From Methylophaga thalassica (GTDB lineage: Bacteria > Pseudomonadota > Gammaproteobacteria > Nitrosococcales > Methylophagaceae), in the NCBI RefSeq assembly GCF_030159795.1, contig NZ_BSND01000003.1, forward strand, positions 434,001 through 498,000: a stretch of DNA of 64,000 nucleotides, given 5' to 3'. Of this stretch, positions 19,835-28,313 are shown piece after piece. Position numbers and translations under genes: made by a program. Position 1 is the first letter of the stretch, and the number at the start of each line of letters is the position of its first letter. Under the pieces are notes generated by a model. That model saw only the letters and a program-made list of their open reading frames with translations. It ran no database searches and was not told the origin of the DNA.

Positions 19835-20566
19835 ATGTCTATTTATCTAGGTGTCAACATCGATCATATCGCCACATTACGTCAGGCCCGTGGTACGCGC
19901 TATCCAGATCCTATTCAGGCGGCGATTGAAGCGGAACAAGCAGGGGCTGACAGTATTACTCTGCATTTACGTGAAGATCGTCGACATATTCAGGAACGCG
20001 ATGTGGCGATGTTAAGCGATATCCTGCAGACAAAAATGAATCTGGAAATGGCGGTAACGGAAGACATGCTGGCGATGGCCGAAAAATATCGTCCGGCAGA
20101 TTGCTGTCTGGTACCCGAAAAACGTGAAGAACTGACTACCGAGGGTGGGTTGGATGTAGCGGGGCAATTATCTCGCATGCAGCAGGCTTGTCAGCGTCTA
20201 GCAGAGGCAAATGTGCGTGTTTCGTTATTTATTGATCCTGATCTGGCTCAAATCGAAGCCGCTATTGCCTGTGGTGTGCCTGTGGTGGAATTACATACAG
20301 GCCGTTATGCTGATGCAGAAACGGATGCAGAAGCCGAGCATGAGCTGGCGATTATTGCACAAGCGGCGAAACAAGCTCATGAAAGAGGATTACAGGTGAA
20401 TGCCGGACATGGTCTGCATTACCACAACACACAGAAAATCGCGGCAATACCTGAACTGGTGGAATTAAACATCGGTCATGCCATCGTAGCTCGCTCGGTT
20501 TTTACTGGGTTTCAGGCAGCCGTGCGTGAGATGAAACAATTGATGCAGGATGCACGCCGCAGATGA
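19835..20566 (+). CDS. pdxJ: Pyridoxine 5'-phosphate synthase
   Basis: PdxJ condenses 1-deoxy-D-xylulose 5-phosphate with 3-amino-2-oxopropyl phosphate to form pyridoxine 5'-phosphate. The 243-residue TIM-barrel protein begins [23 protein letters not shown] and contains the phosphate loop [16 protein letters not shown] and [10 protein letters not shown], all diagnostic. It overlaps acpS by 4 bases. Confidence 0.97.
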   Translation: MSIYLGVNIDHIATLRQARGTRYPDPIQAAIEAEQAGADSITLHLREDRRHIQERDVAMLSDILQTKMNLEMAVTEDMLAMAEKYRPADCCLVPEKREELTTEGGLDVAGQLSRMQQACQRLAEANVRVSLFIDPDLAQIEAAIACGVPVVELHTGRYADAETDAEAEHELAIIAQAAKQAHERGLQVNAGHGLHYHNTQKIAAIPELVELNIGHAIVARSVFTGFQAAVREMKQLMQDARRR

Positions 20567-20946
20567 TTATCGGCATTGGTACGGATCTGGTTCATATTCC
20601 CCGAATGCAGGCCTTACTCGATAAACATGGTGATAAATTTGCTGAGAGAATACTCAGTGATGCTGAGTTCAGTGAGTTCAAATTACAGCTCAAACCGGCT
20701 AATTTTTTAGCAAAACGTTTTGCAGCAAAAGAAGCGGCAGCTAAAGCTATGGGAACAGGTTTTCGGGATGGTTTGAGTCTACGCCATATCAGTGTCAAAA
20801 ATGATCCCCTTGGCAAACCAGAATTACAGTTTGAGAGAGTAGGACTTGAGCTGAAACAGAAAATGCATATTGATAAGGCCATGTTAAGCCTGAGTGATGA
20901 TCATGAATACGCGATTGCTTATGTCGTTTTAATGGAAGCAAATTGA
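20563..20946 (+). CDS. acpS: Holo-[acyl-carrier-protein] synthase
   Basis: AcpS transfers 4'-phosphopantetheine to acyl carrier protein. It has 127 residues, the metal-binding start [10 protein letters not shown] and the active-site helix [19 protein letters not shown]. It follows pdxJ with ATGA overlap, as in Escherichia coli. Confidence 0.96.
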   Translation: MIIGIGTDLVHIPRMQALLDKHGDKFAERILSDAEFSEFKLQLKPANFLAKRFAAKEAAAKAMGTGFRDGLSLRHISVKNDPLGKPELQFERVGLELKQKMHIDKAMLSLSDDHEYAIAYVVLMEAN

Positions 20947-21830
20947 TGAAATCTTACCCGACCATTGAAGCCTTTATCGGCCACACACCTTTAGTCAGAT
21001 TACAGCGTATTCCTGGTGATAGCACTAATACGATTCTGGTTAAGCTGGAAGGCAATAATCCCGCTGGTTCAGTCAAAGACCGACCTGTGGTCAGTATGAT
21101 TCAGCAAGCTCAGCTCCGTGGTGATATCACGCCGGGTGATACTTTAATTGAAGCAACCAGCGGTAATACCGGTATTGCATTAGCGATGGTCACGGCTATT
21201 TTGGGTTACCGGATGATTCTGATTATGCCGGAAAACAGTAGCGCTGAGCGTCGTGCTTCCATGAAAGCCTATGGTGCTGAACTGATTCTGACCGATGGGA
21301 TGGAATCCGCCAGAGATTTAGCGCTACAGATGCAAAAAGAAGGCAAAGGCAAGGTGCTAAATCAGTTTGGTAACTTTGATAATCCGCTGGCCCATTATGA
21401 AACAACGGGTCCAGAAATCTGGGCTGATACACACGGTGAAATTACCCACTTCGTTAGTTCAATGGGAACCACGGGTACCATCATGGGCACATCGCGATAT
21501 TTAAAAGAGCAAAATCCAGCGATTCAGGTGGTTGGCGTTCAGCCCGCAGAAGGCGCTAATATTCCCGGTATTCGTCGTTGGCCTCAGGCTTATTTACCTG
21601 AGATTTTTGAACCAGAACGTATTGATATGACATTAGATGTCACGCAAGATGAAGCTGAAACCATGATGCGTCGTCTGGCGGCTGAAGAGGGAATTTTTGC
21701 TGGTGTATCATCAGGTGGGGCATTAGCCGCCGCCATGAAAGTTTCTGAACAGGTAGAGAATGCGGTGATTGTCAGTATTGTCTGTGATCGCGGCGACCGT
21801 TATATCTCAACAGGCGTTTTCCCTGCCTGA
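20946..21830 (+). CDS. cysM: Cysteine synthase B
   Basis: CysM is a PLP enzyme that makes cysteine or S-sulfocysteine from O-acetylserine. The 294-residue protein has the PLP Lys in NPAGSVKDRP, the substrate loop EATSGNTG and the phosphate loop around SMGTTGTIMG. The shorter length and the VGVQPAEGANIPGIRRW stretch favour CysM over CysK. ATG 20946 overlaps the acpS stop by one base (TGATG). Confidence 0.95.
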   Translation: MKSYPTIEAFIGHTPLVRLQRIPGDSTNTILVKLEGNNPAGSVKDRPVVSMIQQAQLRGDITPGDTLIEATSGNTGIALAMVTAILGYRMILIMPENSSAERRASMKAYGAELILTDGMESARDLALQMQKEGKGKVLNQFGNFDNPLAHYETTGPEIWADTHGEITHFVSSMGTTGTIMGTSRYLKEQNPAIQVVGVQPAEGANIPGIRRWPQAYLPEIFEPERIDMTLDVTQDEAETMMRRLAAEEGIFAGVSSGGALAAAMKVSEQVENAVIVSIVCDRGDRYISTGVFPA

Positions 21831-21832
21831 TA

Positions 21833-23899
21833 ATGAAATATCTGACGCTAAAGTCAGTATTCCTGTGGCTATGTATATGGTCATTGCCTGTATTGGCCAT
21901 TAATACGATTCAAATTAATATTGATCATAGCTGGGCAGAAAAATTTGATGCAAAAGATCTGAAAACCGCTGTCCGGTTTACCTCTGAAGGCCTGAAACTT
22001 TCAGGGCAGGCTGCCCAAATCACTTTACCGGCCCCGCTGAATCAATTACACAATGTAACATTTGAGTGTGCTAACGCGGCCTGGCTAACAGAGGGCTTTT
22101 CCTGTCAGTCAGGCACCTTACAGTTTTTTCAAGCTGAGTTAGGCCAGCAACGCGTTCAATTTAGTATTGATGCTAATACAGAAGACGAACACTATGATCT
22201 GCAGCTACAAAATCTGAAATTAGATGGCGGTACGATAAATCTTGCTGTTAACCTTGCTGAGCAGCAGTGGAATGCGGATATTGATGCTCAGAATATCTCG
22301 TTATTAGCATTACAGAAATGGCTACCCCAATTCATGGATAAACATTACCTTGATGCTGTCATTGACTGGCAGCCACAAGGGCAAGTATCTGTTCAAGCTC
22401 GTCTTGATGGAAACACACTGGGAATAGTGTCTGGCATCGCAAAATGGCAATTCACTGACTTGGGTTTTAGTAATGCGACAGCAAGCCAGGTGGCTGAAAA
22501 TATCGCGATGCAGGGAGAAGTGTCCTTAGATAATTCGGATGATACTTGGGACTTTGTTGTTTCATCTTCGTTGACTGCTGGTCAGGCCTACAGCGATCCC
22601 GTGTTTGTTGATTTATCGGTTTCTCCTATCACACTGAGTGTACAAGGCAAATTTGAAACCCAGACAAATCACTGGACTTTGGCGGATATTAAGTTAAGTC
22701 AGTCAGAAGAGTTCAGCTTAGAGGCTCTCGCTGAGGTCACGGATAACGTGCCGACGAAAGTGGAAGCGGATGTCACCATAAGCACGCTATCGTCATTTTA
22801 TCCAACATGGGTAAAACCTTTTATGGTGGGTACCGCGGCTGCCAATTTACAGGTATCAGGTCAGGTCTCATCATCGCTCAGTTGGTCTGATAAGCAGTAT
22901 CAGCTCACAGCTACACTGGATAAGGTAAATGTTACGGATAGCCAGCAACGCTACAATGCTGAGAATTTAAATGGCGAGCTGGTCTGGACCAATAAACAAA
23001 CCCCTTTGGATGGTCATTTATCCTGGCAGCAAGCCAAGCTTTATGCCATTGATATTGGTGCGGGTCAGTTGCATGCACAAACCGTTAAAAATGGCTTTAA
23101 ATTAGTCGAGGAAACCAGCATTCCTGTTTTGGATGGTGAACTGCAAATTAACCAATTGAGTTTGCAGCAGCAAGAAGATAAGCAGATAACATGGTCATTT
23201 GATGGTTTATTGTTACCGATATCCATGGAAAGTTTAACCGAGGCGCTGGGTTGGCCAACAATGCACGGTAAGTTATCTGGCGTGATTCCTCATGTGCGTT
23301 ATCAATCACATAAACTCACCATTGATGGTGCGTTACAGGTCAAAGTCTTTGATGGCACAACAGTTATTCGTGATTTACGTTTAACCGATCCTTTAGGTGT
23401 ATTACCACAACTGTATGCCAATATTGATATGAACGATTTGGATTTAGCCTTGTTAACCAAGACCTTTGATGTCGGCAAGATTACCGGACGTGTTACTGGA
23501 GAAATCTATAACTTGCGTTTGTCTAACTGGCAACCTGTGCAGTTTGATGCCAAGTTGGCGACCTCTAAAGATAATCCGGGAAAACGCATTATCAGTCAGC
23601 GTGCCGTGGATAATTTAACGCAGGTCGGTGGTGGCGCGACAGGGATGATTTCGAGAAGTTTTTTACGTTTTTTTGATGACTTTTCTTATAAACGTTTAGG
23701 ACTGTCATGTCATTTACGGAATGATGTTTGTGAAATGGCTGGCATCGAAGATGCTGATCAGGGGTACTATATTGTCAAAGGTGGGGGCGGGTTACCACCA
23801 TGGATTGATGTGATTGGCTATACGCGTAGAGTGGACTGGGCTGATTTATTAGAACGTATCAAAGCGGTACAAAATAGTTCTGGACCCATTATTGAGTAA
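21833..23899 (+). CDS. ydbH: YdbH-like AsmA-superfamily protein
   Basis: This 688-residue protein has an N-terminal signal or anchor segment (about residues 7-23) and long beta-rich repeats typical of AsmA/YdbH proteins, which bridge inner and outer membrane and move phospholipids. The C-terminal part with LADRVTG-like turns, ending in GGGLPPWIDVIGYTRRVDWADLL, is the conserved end of the family. In Escherichia coli ydbH is followed by ynbE and ydbL; here a ydbL-type lipoprotein follows. It begins 2 bases after the cysM stop. Confidence 0.8.
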   Translation: MKYLTLKSVFLWLCIWSLPVLAINTIQINIDHSWAEKFDAKDLKTAVRFTSEGLKLSGQAAQITLPAPLNQLHNVTFECANAAWLTEGFSCQSGTLQFFQAELGQQRVQFSIDANTEDEHYDLQLQNLKLDGGTINLAVNLAEQQWNADIDAQNISLLALQKWLPQFMDKHYLDAVIDWQPQGQVSVQARLDGNTLGIVSGIAKWQFTDLGFSNATASQVAENIAMQGEVSLDNSDDTWDFVVSSSLTAGQAYSDPVFVDLSVSPITLSVQGKFETQTNHWTLADIKLSQSEEFSLEALAEVTDNVPTKVEADVTISTLSSFYPTWVKPFMVGTAAANLQVSGQVSSSLSWSDKQYQLTATLDKVNVTDSQQRYNAENLNGELVWTNKQTPLDGHLSWQQAKLYAIDIGAGQLHAQTVKNGFKLVEETSIPVLDGELQINQLSLQQQEDKQITWSFDGLLLPISMESLTEALGWPTMHGKLSGVIPHVRYQSHKLTIDGALQVKVFDGTTVIRDLRLTDPLGVLPQLYANIDMNDLDLALLTKTFDVGKITGRVTGEIYNLRLSNWQPVQFDAKLATSKDNPGKRIISQRAVDNLTQVGGGATGMISRSFLRFFDDFSYKRLGLSCHLRNDVCEMAGIEDADQGYYIVKGGGGLPPWIDVIGYTRRVDWADLLERIKAVQNSSGPIIE

Positions 23900-23909
23900 G
23901 GAGAGGTTT

Positions 23910-24518
23910 ATGCATTTAATGAAGTGGTTAACGGGCACGGTGTCGGGATTAATGTTGGTTTCATGTGTCACCATTAATATCTATTTCCCAGCGGCAGCGG
24001 CTGAAAAAGCAGCAGACAGAATTATTGAAGATGTGTGGGGCCCAGAAACACAACCTGCAGATACGGCTGAACCTGACAAGCAGGATAAACAATCGTCAAC
24101 ATCAGACTCCAGGCTGCCACTGGCTATGTCTGTGTTGAACTGGATGGTACCGCAGGCTGAAGCGGCAGGTGCGGATATTAATATCAATTCACCTGCTATC
24201 AATGCATTACAGTCGAATATGAAAACACGCCATGAAAGTTTGAAGCCTTTCTATAATAGTGGTGCGATAGGGTTAACTGATGATGGTTTTATTACTCTAC
24301 GTGATGCCAAGTCTGTACCGTTAAAAGACCGTAACCAGTTAAATAGTCTGATTGCCGCCGAAAATAATGATCGTAAAGCGCTCTATGCTGAAATCGCCAG
24401 AGCAAACGGTCATCCGGAATGGCAGGATGATATCCAACAAACCTTCGCACAGCGCTGGATTAGTAATGCAGCAAAAGGCTGGTGGTATCAGCAGGGTGGT
24501 AGCTGGAAACAAAAATAA
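23910..24518 (+). CDS. ydbL: YdbL-like DUF1318 lipoprotein
   Basis: The protein has about 202 residues. A lipoprotein signal ends in LMLVSC followed by VTINIYFPAAAAEKAADRIIEDVWG, the conserved DUF1318 opening. A low-complexity acidic and Ser-rich linker (about residues 45-65) separates it from the YdbL domain (SPAINALQSNMKTRHESLKP, then GFITLRDAKSVPLKDRNQLNSLI). I chose ATG 23910 because AAGGAGAGG lies just upstream. In enterobacteria YdbL is a small secreted partner of YdbH and YnbE; here the lipoprotein anchor and YdbL domain are in one chain, so it may replace both YnbE and YdbL. That last point is inference. Confidence 0.8.
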   Translation: MHLMKWLTGTVSGLMLVSCVTINIYFPAAAAEKAADRIIEDVWGPETQPADTAEPDKQDKQSSTSDSRLPLAMSVLNWMVPQAEAAGADININSPAINALQSNMKTRHESLKPFYNSGAIGLTDDGFITLRDAKSVPLKDRNQLNSLIAAENNDRKALYAEIARANGHPEWQDDIQQTFAQRWISNAAKGWWYQQGGSWKQK

Positions 24519-24545
24519 ATACAGCAGATTGATTATAATAATGAC

Positions 24546-24582
24546 GTCCAGTGGCGTGAAAGCGTCACTGGACTTTTTATTT
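24546..24582 (+). terminator. Terminator after the lepA-ydbL run
   Basis: GTCCAGTG and CACTGGAC arms extended by GCG/CGT pairs enclose a short loop and are followed by TTTTTATTTTT. It separates ydbL from rlmD. Confidence 0.9.
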
Positions 24583-24603
24583 TTCAGAGATAAGAGATAA
24601 AAG

Positions 24604-25938
24604 ATGGCAAGACGTAGCCGCAGACAAAGAATACCGCAAGAACCCGTTACAGCAGAGATTGAGTCGTTATCACACGATGGTAGAGGCATCGCTCGAATTG
24701 AAGGTAAAACCGTTTTTGTGGATGGCGCCTTAGCCGGAGAAAAAGTGAACTTTCAATATAGCCGGGTTCTTAAAAAATATGATGAGGCACGTACGGTAGA
24801 GGTGCTGTCTGGCGCTGATGATCGCGTAGCAGCAAAATGTCAGCATTTTAGTATTTGTGGTGGCTGCAGTTTGATGCATATGTCACCTGAAGCACAGTTG
24901 GCTCATAAACAAGCCACATTGGCTGAACACTTCACTCACTTTGGTAACTTAAGCCCTGAACAGTGGTTAGAACCTTTAACAGGTCCATTATGGGGATATC
25001 GTCGTAAAGCACGTTTAGGCGTGAAGTATGTCGCGAAAAAAGAACAGGTTCTGGTCGGTTTCAGAGAAAAGTCTTCACCTTATATTGCCATGCTAGAGCA
25101 ATGTGAGGTCTTAGATCCTCGAGTGGGTCATCGTTTAACGGATTTAGCGTCATTAATTGCTGGGCTTGAAGCCTATAATCGTATCGCTCAGATTGAAGTG
25201 GCGATGGATGATGAGCATGTGGCGTTAGTTTTTCGCAATCTTGATGCATTATCTGAGACGGATAAAAATGCACTGATTAGCTTTGGTCAAAGCAATAATT
25301 TATGGATTTATCAGCAACCGGGTGGTCCGGATACCGTGTCCTTATTATGGCCTGAGTCAGCTCAGCTCAGTTATGCGCCGGAAGCAGGGTTGAACTTACA
25401 GTTTGATCCGAGCGATTTTACTCAGGTGAATGCCGGTATTAATGAAAAAATGATCCAGCGAGCCATGAACTTACTGGACGTACAAGCTGATGATCGCATT
25501 CTTGACCTATTTTGTGGCTTAGGTAATTTCACTTTACCGTTGGCTAGACGTGTTAATGAAGTGGTTGGTGTCGAAGGTGATGCGGCTCTGGTACAGCACG
25601 CTAAAAATAATGCACAGCTAAATGGCTTAAAGAATGCTGAGTTTGAACTGGCCGATCTGACACAAACCGAGCTCAAAGATTATCATTGGGCGGAAAAAGG
25701 CTTTAATAAAATTCTGCTCGATCCGCCCAGAAGTGGGGCGTTTGAAGTTTTACATCAACTCGCTGCATTAGGTGCTGAGCGCCTGGTGTATGTGTCTTGT
25801 AATCCGGCGACATTGGCACGTGATGCGGGTGAGCTGGTGAATCAGCATGGCTATATTATGGAATCAGCAGGCATTATGGATATGTTTCCTCACACAACAC
25901 ACGTTGAGTCGATAGCCGTTTTTACAAAAAAACGTTAA
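24604..25938 (+). CDS. rlmD: 23S rRNA (uracil-1939-C5)-methyltransferase RlmD
   Basis: RlmD methylates U1939 of 23S rRNA with S-adenosylmethionine. The 444-residue protein has an N-terminal TRAM domain (about residues 10-70), the iron-sulfur Cys cluster KCQHFSICGGCSLMH, the SAM-binding ILDLFCGLGNFTLP, and the catalytic region DPPRSGA with Cys in YVSCNPATLARD. The TRAM domain separates it from RlmC. Confidence 0.95.
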   Translation: MARRSRRQRIPQEPVTAEIESLSHDGRGIARIEGKTVFVDGALAGEKVNFQYSRVLKKYDEARTVEVLSGADDRVAAKCQHFSICGGCSLMHMSPEAQLAHKQATLAEHFTHFGNLSPEQWLEPLTGPLWGYRRKARLGVKYVAKKEQVLVGFREKSSPYIAMLEQCEVLDPRVGHRLTDLASLIAGLEAYNRIAQIEVAMDDEHVALVFRNLDALSETDKNALISFGQSNNLWIYQQPGGPDTVSLLWPESAQLSYAPEAGLNLQFDPSDFTQVNAGINEKMIQRAMNLLDVQADDRILDLFCGLGNFTLPLARRVNEVVGVEGDAALVQHAKNNAQLNGLKNAEFELADLTQTELKDYHWAEKGFNKILLDPPRSGAFEVLHQLAALGAERLVYVSCNPATLARDAGELVNQHGYIMESAGIMDMFPHTTHVESIAVFTKKR

Positions 25939-25950
25939 AAATTTTATAAC

Positions 25951-25970
25951 TAGTACCAAGGTACAATTGT
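25951..25970. promoter_or_regulatory. First copy of a 20-base palindrome-containing box
   Basis: TAGTACCAAGGTACAATTGT contains the perfect inverted repeat GTACC-AA-GGTAC. A second copy with one change lies at 26090-26109, and both precede the split PEP-CTERM gene. I infer an activator or repressor site; the regulator is not in the window. Confidence 0.5.
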
Positions 25971-26005
25971 CCTGATCAAAACTAAGGTAATACAATGCAT
26001 CGCAC

Positions 26006-26027
26006 TGGGAGTTATTCCCATGTTTTT
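26006..26027 (+). terminator. Weak terminator after rlmD
   Basis: TGGGA-GTTAT-TCCCA is followed by TGTTTTTAT about 70 bases after the rlmD stop. The stem is only 5 pairs. Confidence 0.5.
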
Positions 26028-26058
26028 ATCAAATATTAAGGGTGGTATTTGATAAAAA
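26023..26058. repeat. 13-base perfect inverted repeat
   Basis: TTTTTATCAAATA (26023-26035) and TATTTGATAAAAA (26046-26058) flank a 10-base loop. It lies between the two GTACC boxes. The AT-rich arms suit a protein site better than a terminator. Confidence 0.6.
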
Positions 26059-26089
26059 AGTCTGTAGATGGCTGATTAATTTTACGTTT

Positions 26090-26109
26090 TAGTACCAAAG
26101 TACAATTGT
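26090..26109. promoter_or_regulatory. Second copy of the 20-base box
   Basis: TAGTACCAAAGTACAATTGT differs from the copy at 25951 at one base and lies 139 bases downstream of it and about 60 bases before the aptamer. Confidence 0.5.
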
Positions 26110-26171
26110 TCAGCTAATGACGAATCACTAATATGTATTCTGCAGGTAGTGATTGCATATTGAACAGTTAA

Positions 26172-26235
26172 GCCAACCTTGGTGTGAGCCATGTGACGGA
26201 AAGCCACGGATCTTTTTTAAAGATGGCCGGGTTGC
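26172..26235 (+). ncRNA. Cyclic di-GMP-I (GEMM)-type riboswitch aptamer, variant
   Basis: The segment fits the GEMM fold. P1 pairs GCCAACC (26172-26178) with GGTTGC (26230-26235), leaving one bulged base. A small hairpin UGGU-GUGA-GCCA gives the GNRA tetraloop. The core ACGGAAAGCCACGG matches the consensus ACGCAAAGCCACGG with one change. The third helix is topped by ATCTTT-TTT-AAAGAT and followed by the signature GCCGGGTTGC. It sits about 20 bases before the ATG of a PEP-CTERM gene, a common partner of this riboswitch class. AAGGA for translation starts 9 bases after the aptamer, so control at initiation is plausible. The G in place of C in the core, and the very short third helix, are unusual. 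Confidence 0.72.
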
Positions 26236-26256
26236 ATAGTAAATAAGGATAATTCT

Positions 26257-26862
26257 ATGAAATTTTACAAATCGGCTATGTTAGTAGCTGCTATGTTGCT
26301 AGGTTTTTCAAGTGTTGCTTCAGCAACGTTTTATCATGGTGGGCATCATCATGGAGGTTGTGGTAATGATGGTTCAACATGTGATAACCCTCAAGCTTAT
26401 TCAACGACATTAAACGCTAAAGTAACTAACGAAGATCATGATTAATGGGGAACTTTCTGGGACTCTTCAGAGGCGTATATGAGCTTTGAAGCCATCAATG
26501 AGCCTACTTTAGAAATTACTTCGGCTACTTTATCAGTTAAATCAAATGCCAACGGTTCATGGTTCTCTGATGGTTTATGGACATTAGATAATTATTTCCC
26601 ATACCTGACATACGTTGGTAAATTAGATGGTGGCGTTGATGTATTTCAACTAAGTTCAAACTTATTTGACGAAGTGCTTGCTGGTATCACCTTCAAAGCT
26701 ATTTTTGATAAAATAAAAGAAGATGTTTTCTGGGCTGAATTAACAGTGGATGGTACATACTGCCCACCTGTAAGTGAAGTACCTGTTCCAGCAGCATTAT
26801 GGTTATTTGGTTCTGGTTTGATGGGCTTTACAGCGATGCGCAGACGTAAAAAAACTGCCTAA
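26257..26862 (+). pseudogene. VPLPA/PEP-CTERM secreted protein split by one in-frame TAA
   Basis: Codons 1-62 encode a signal peptide (MKFYKSAMLVAAMLLGFSSVASA) and a His/Gly-rich start. A TAA stop lies at 26443-26445, and the same frame then stays open from 26446 to the stop ending 26862. The second part ends with the sorting signal VPVPAALWLFGSGLMGF followed by RRRKK, the pattern recognised by exosortases. Neither half works alone: the export signal is in the first and the anchor signal in the second. With a sense codon at the TAA the product would be 201 residues. Either this is a recent nonsense mutation, a sequencing error, or readthrough. AAGGA lies 8 bases before the ATG, and a terminator follows. 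No exosortase gene is in the window. Function of the middle domain is not recognised. Confidence 0.8.
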
Positions 26863-26884
26863 GCTAAGACAGAATACCGTATGA

Positions 26885-26915
26885 TAAAAGCCGCGATTCC
26901 ATCGCGGCTTTTTTT
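26885..26915 (+). terminator. Terminator after the PEP-CTERM gene
   Basis: AAGCCGCGAT and ATCGCGGCTT arms enclose TCC and are followed by a T run. The T run ends directly at the ATG of the next gene. Confidence 0.9.
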
Positions 26916-28025
26916 ATGGCTGAACAACTCAAAAATAAACTCAATACTGCAGCAGTTCACGAGCTAGGCTCACTGATTGATTTAGTGTGGCCAGACTTTG
27001 CTGTAACTGATTTTATTGAGACAGCATTACTCAAACTGGATGAACTGGAGCTCAAAGCACGTGCAGACTATCTTGCTAGGAGTTTGCATGTTTACCTGCC
27101 TGATGATTATGTTGATGCGATAGCTATTCTGTTACAGGCTTCTGAATACCTTAGAGAAGAACAGTTTTCTGGTTGGGAACATTATTTAGCCTGGCCATTA
27201 ATTGACTATGTTGCTTTATATGGCATCGACCACCTCCATGTTTCTTTTGCTGCATTAGAAAAATTAACCCCATTATTTACCGGCGAGTTTGCCATTCGGT
27301 TTTTTCTATTGGCGCATTTTGAAGAAACCTATTTGCAAATGCTGCAGTGGGCTGAACATGAGAATGAACATATCAGGCGATTAGCCTCTGAAGGCATTCG
27401 ACCACGTTTACCTTGGGCACCACAATTAACTGATTTACGTGATGACCCAACACCAATATGGCCGATTCTTGAGAAGTTAAAAGGTGATCACAGCCTCTAT
27501 GTCAGGCGTTCTGTTGCTAATAACATCAATGATATTAGTAAGGATCATCCTCAAATGGTGATTGATATTTGTTCAGAGTGGAAACAAGCAGCTTCACAAA
27601 ACATAAACTGGGTGATTCGCCATGGTTTACGGAGTTTGGTGAAACAGGGAAATGCTGATGTTTATCCGCTGTTAGGTTTTAGTCAGTCGGTGGATATTGA
27701 ACAGCCATTACTTCGTCTTTCCCATAGCCGATTATTATTAGGGCAGGCGCTGGTGCTGGATTTTCGGTTACGAAGCAAGCAGGCGCAGTATGTAGTACTA
27801 GACTACCGGATACGTTTTGTTGGGGCTGCTGGAAAAATGACGAGAGAAAAAGTCTTTAAATGGAAAAATATACGTTTAGCAGAAGGCGAATATCTCCAAA
27901 TGCAAAAACGACATACTTTACAGAAGATATCGACCAGAAAATATTACCCGGGCATACACGAGGTTGAGTGCCTATTGAATGGCCAGTGTATTGCCCGGGC
28001 GAGTTTTGAGTTGCTTATGCCCTAA
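26916..28025 (+). CDS. alkC: AlkC-like DNA alkylation repair glycosylase
   Basis: The 369-residue protein begins MAEQLKNKLNTAAVHELGSLI and consists of helical HEAT-like repeats (about residues 10-250, including LKGDHSLYVRRSVANNINDI and NINWVIRHGLRSLVKQG). A C-terminal beta-rich region (about 265-369) fits the Ig-like domain of AlkC. AlkC removes N3- and N7-alkylated purines from DNA without flipping the base out. The ATG touches the T run of the preceding terminator and has no Shine-Dalgarno sequence; the conserved N-terminus still argues for this start, so translation may be leaderless from a promoter inside the preceding gene's end, or inefficient. Confidence 0.75.
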   Translation: MAEQLKNKLNTAAVHELGSLIDLVWPDFAVTDFIETALLKLDELELKARADYLARSLHVYLPDDYVDAIAILLQASEYLREEQFSGWEHYLAWPLIDYVALYGIDHLHVSFAALEKLTPLFTGEFAIRFFLLAHFEETYLQMLQWAEHENEHIRRLASEGIRPRLPWAPQLTDLRDDPTPIWPILEKLKGDHSLYVRRSVANNINDISKDHPQMVIDICSEWKQAASQNINWVIRHGLRSLVKQGNADVYPLLGFSQSVDIEQPLLRLSHSRLLLGQALVLDFRLRSKQAQYVVLDYRIRFVGAAGKMTREKVFKWKNIRLAEGEYLQMQKRHTLQKISTRKYYPGIHEVECLLNGQCIARASFELLMP

Positions 28026-28030
28026 AGGCA

Positions 28031-28138
28031 TTAAGACATGATAAGGCCATAGGCAACCAAGGCAAGCCAAGCAACTGACATCACACAAATTAATGCGGCA
28101 AAGTTATCATGAATATAGTGTTCAATTTTTTCCATCAT
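28031..28138 (-). CDS. Small single-pass membrane protein, FNR-type promoter
   Basis: This gene is too short for normal gene calling. It encodes MMEKIEHYIHDNF followed by a hydrophobic segment of about 20 residues with WLALVAYGL, 35 residues in all. AGGAG lies 3 bases before the first ATG and 6 before the second (28135), so the second is probably used. The protein aligns without gaps with the small protein at 28314-28421 (shared K-I, F, I, V-W-L, L, A and G-L at matching positions), which makes chance translation unlikely. An FNR-type promoter precedes it. I do not recognise the family; size and topology resemble small accessory subunits of membrane enzymes. The stop is close to the convergent alkC stop. 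Confidence 0.7.
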   Translation of the reverse strand: MMEKIEHYIHDNFAALICVMSVAWLALVAYGLIMS

Positions 28139-28185
28139 CGTCTCCTCACTGAGAATATTGTGCTGTTTTAAAACAGCGTGAGGTT

Positions 28186-28227
28186 ATTATTCGCCTGGCA
28201 CAGATATTAGGCATTGACCTAGATCAA
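28186..28227 (-). promoter_or_regulatory. FNR/ANR box with class II -10 element
   Basis: TTGACCTAGATCAA at 28214-28227 matches the FNR consensus TTGAT-N4-ATCAA with one change. On the minus strand, AATAAT at 28191-28186 sits exactly where the -10 of a class II FNR promoter should be (box centred at -41.5). The gene at 28138 starts about 40 bases past the predicted start point. Confidence 0.75.
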
Positions 28228-28265
28228 AAATGAATAACTTGTCGAATGGAAATAAATTTGGACAT

Positions 28266-28294
28266 AAAAAAAGCCAGTCGATGACTGGCTTTTT
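28266..28294 (-). terminator. Terminator between the two small genes
   Basis: AGCCAGTC-GAT-GACTGGCT has T runs on both strands and a longer one on the minus strand. It ends the transcript of the small gene at 28314-28421. Confidence 0.9.
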
Positions 28295-28313
28295 AACGAT
28301 ACCGCTGATCGGC

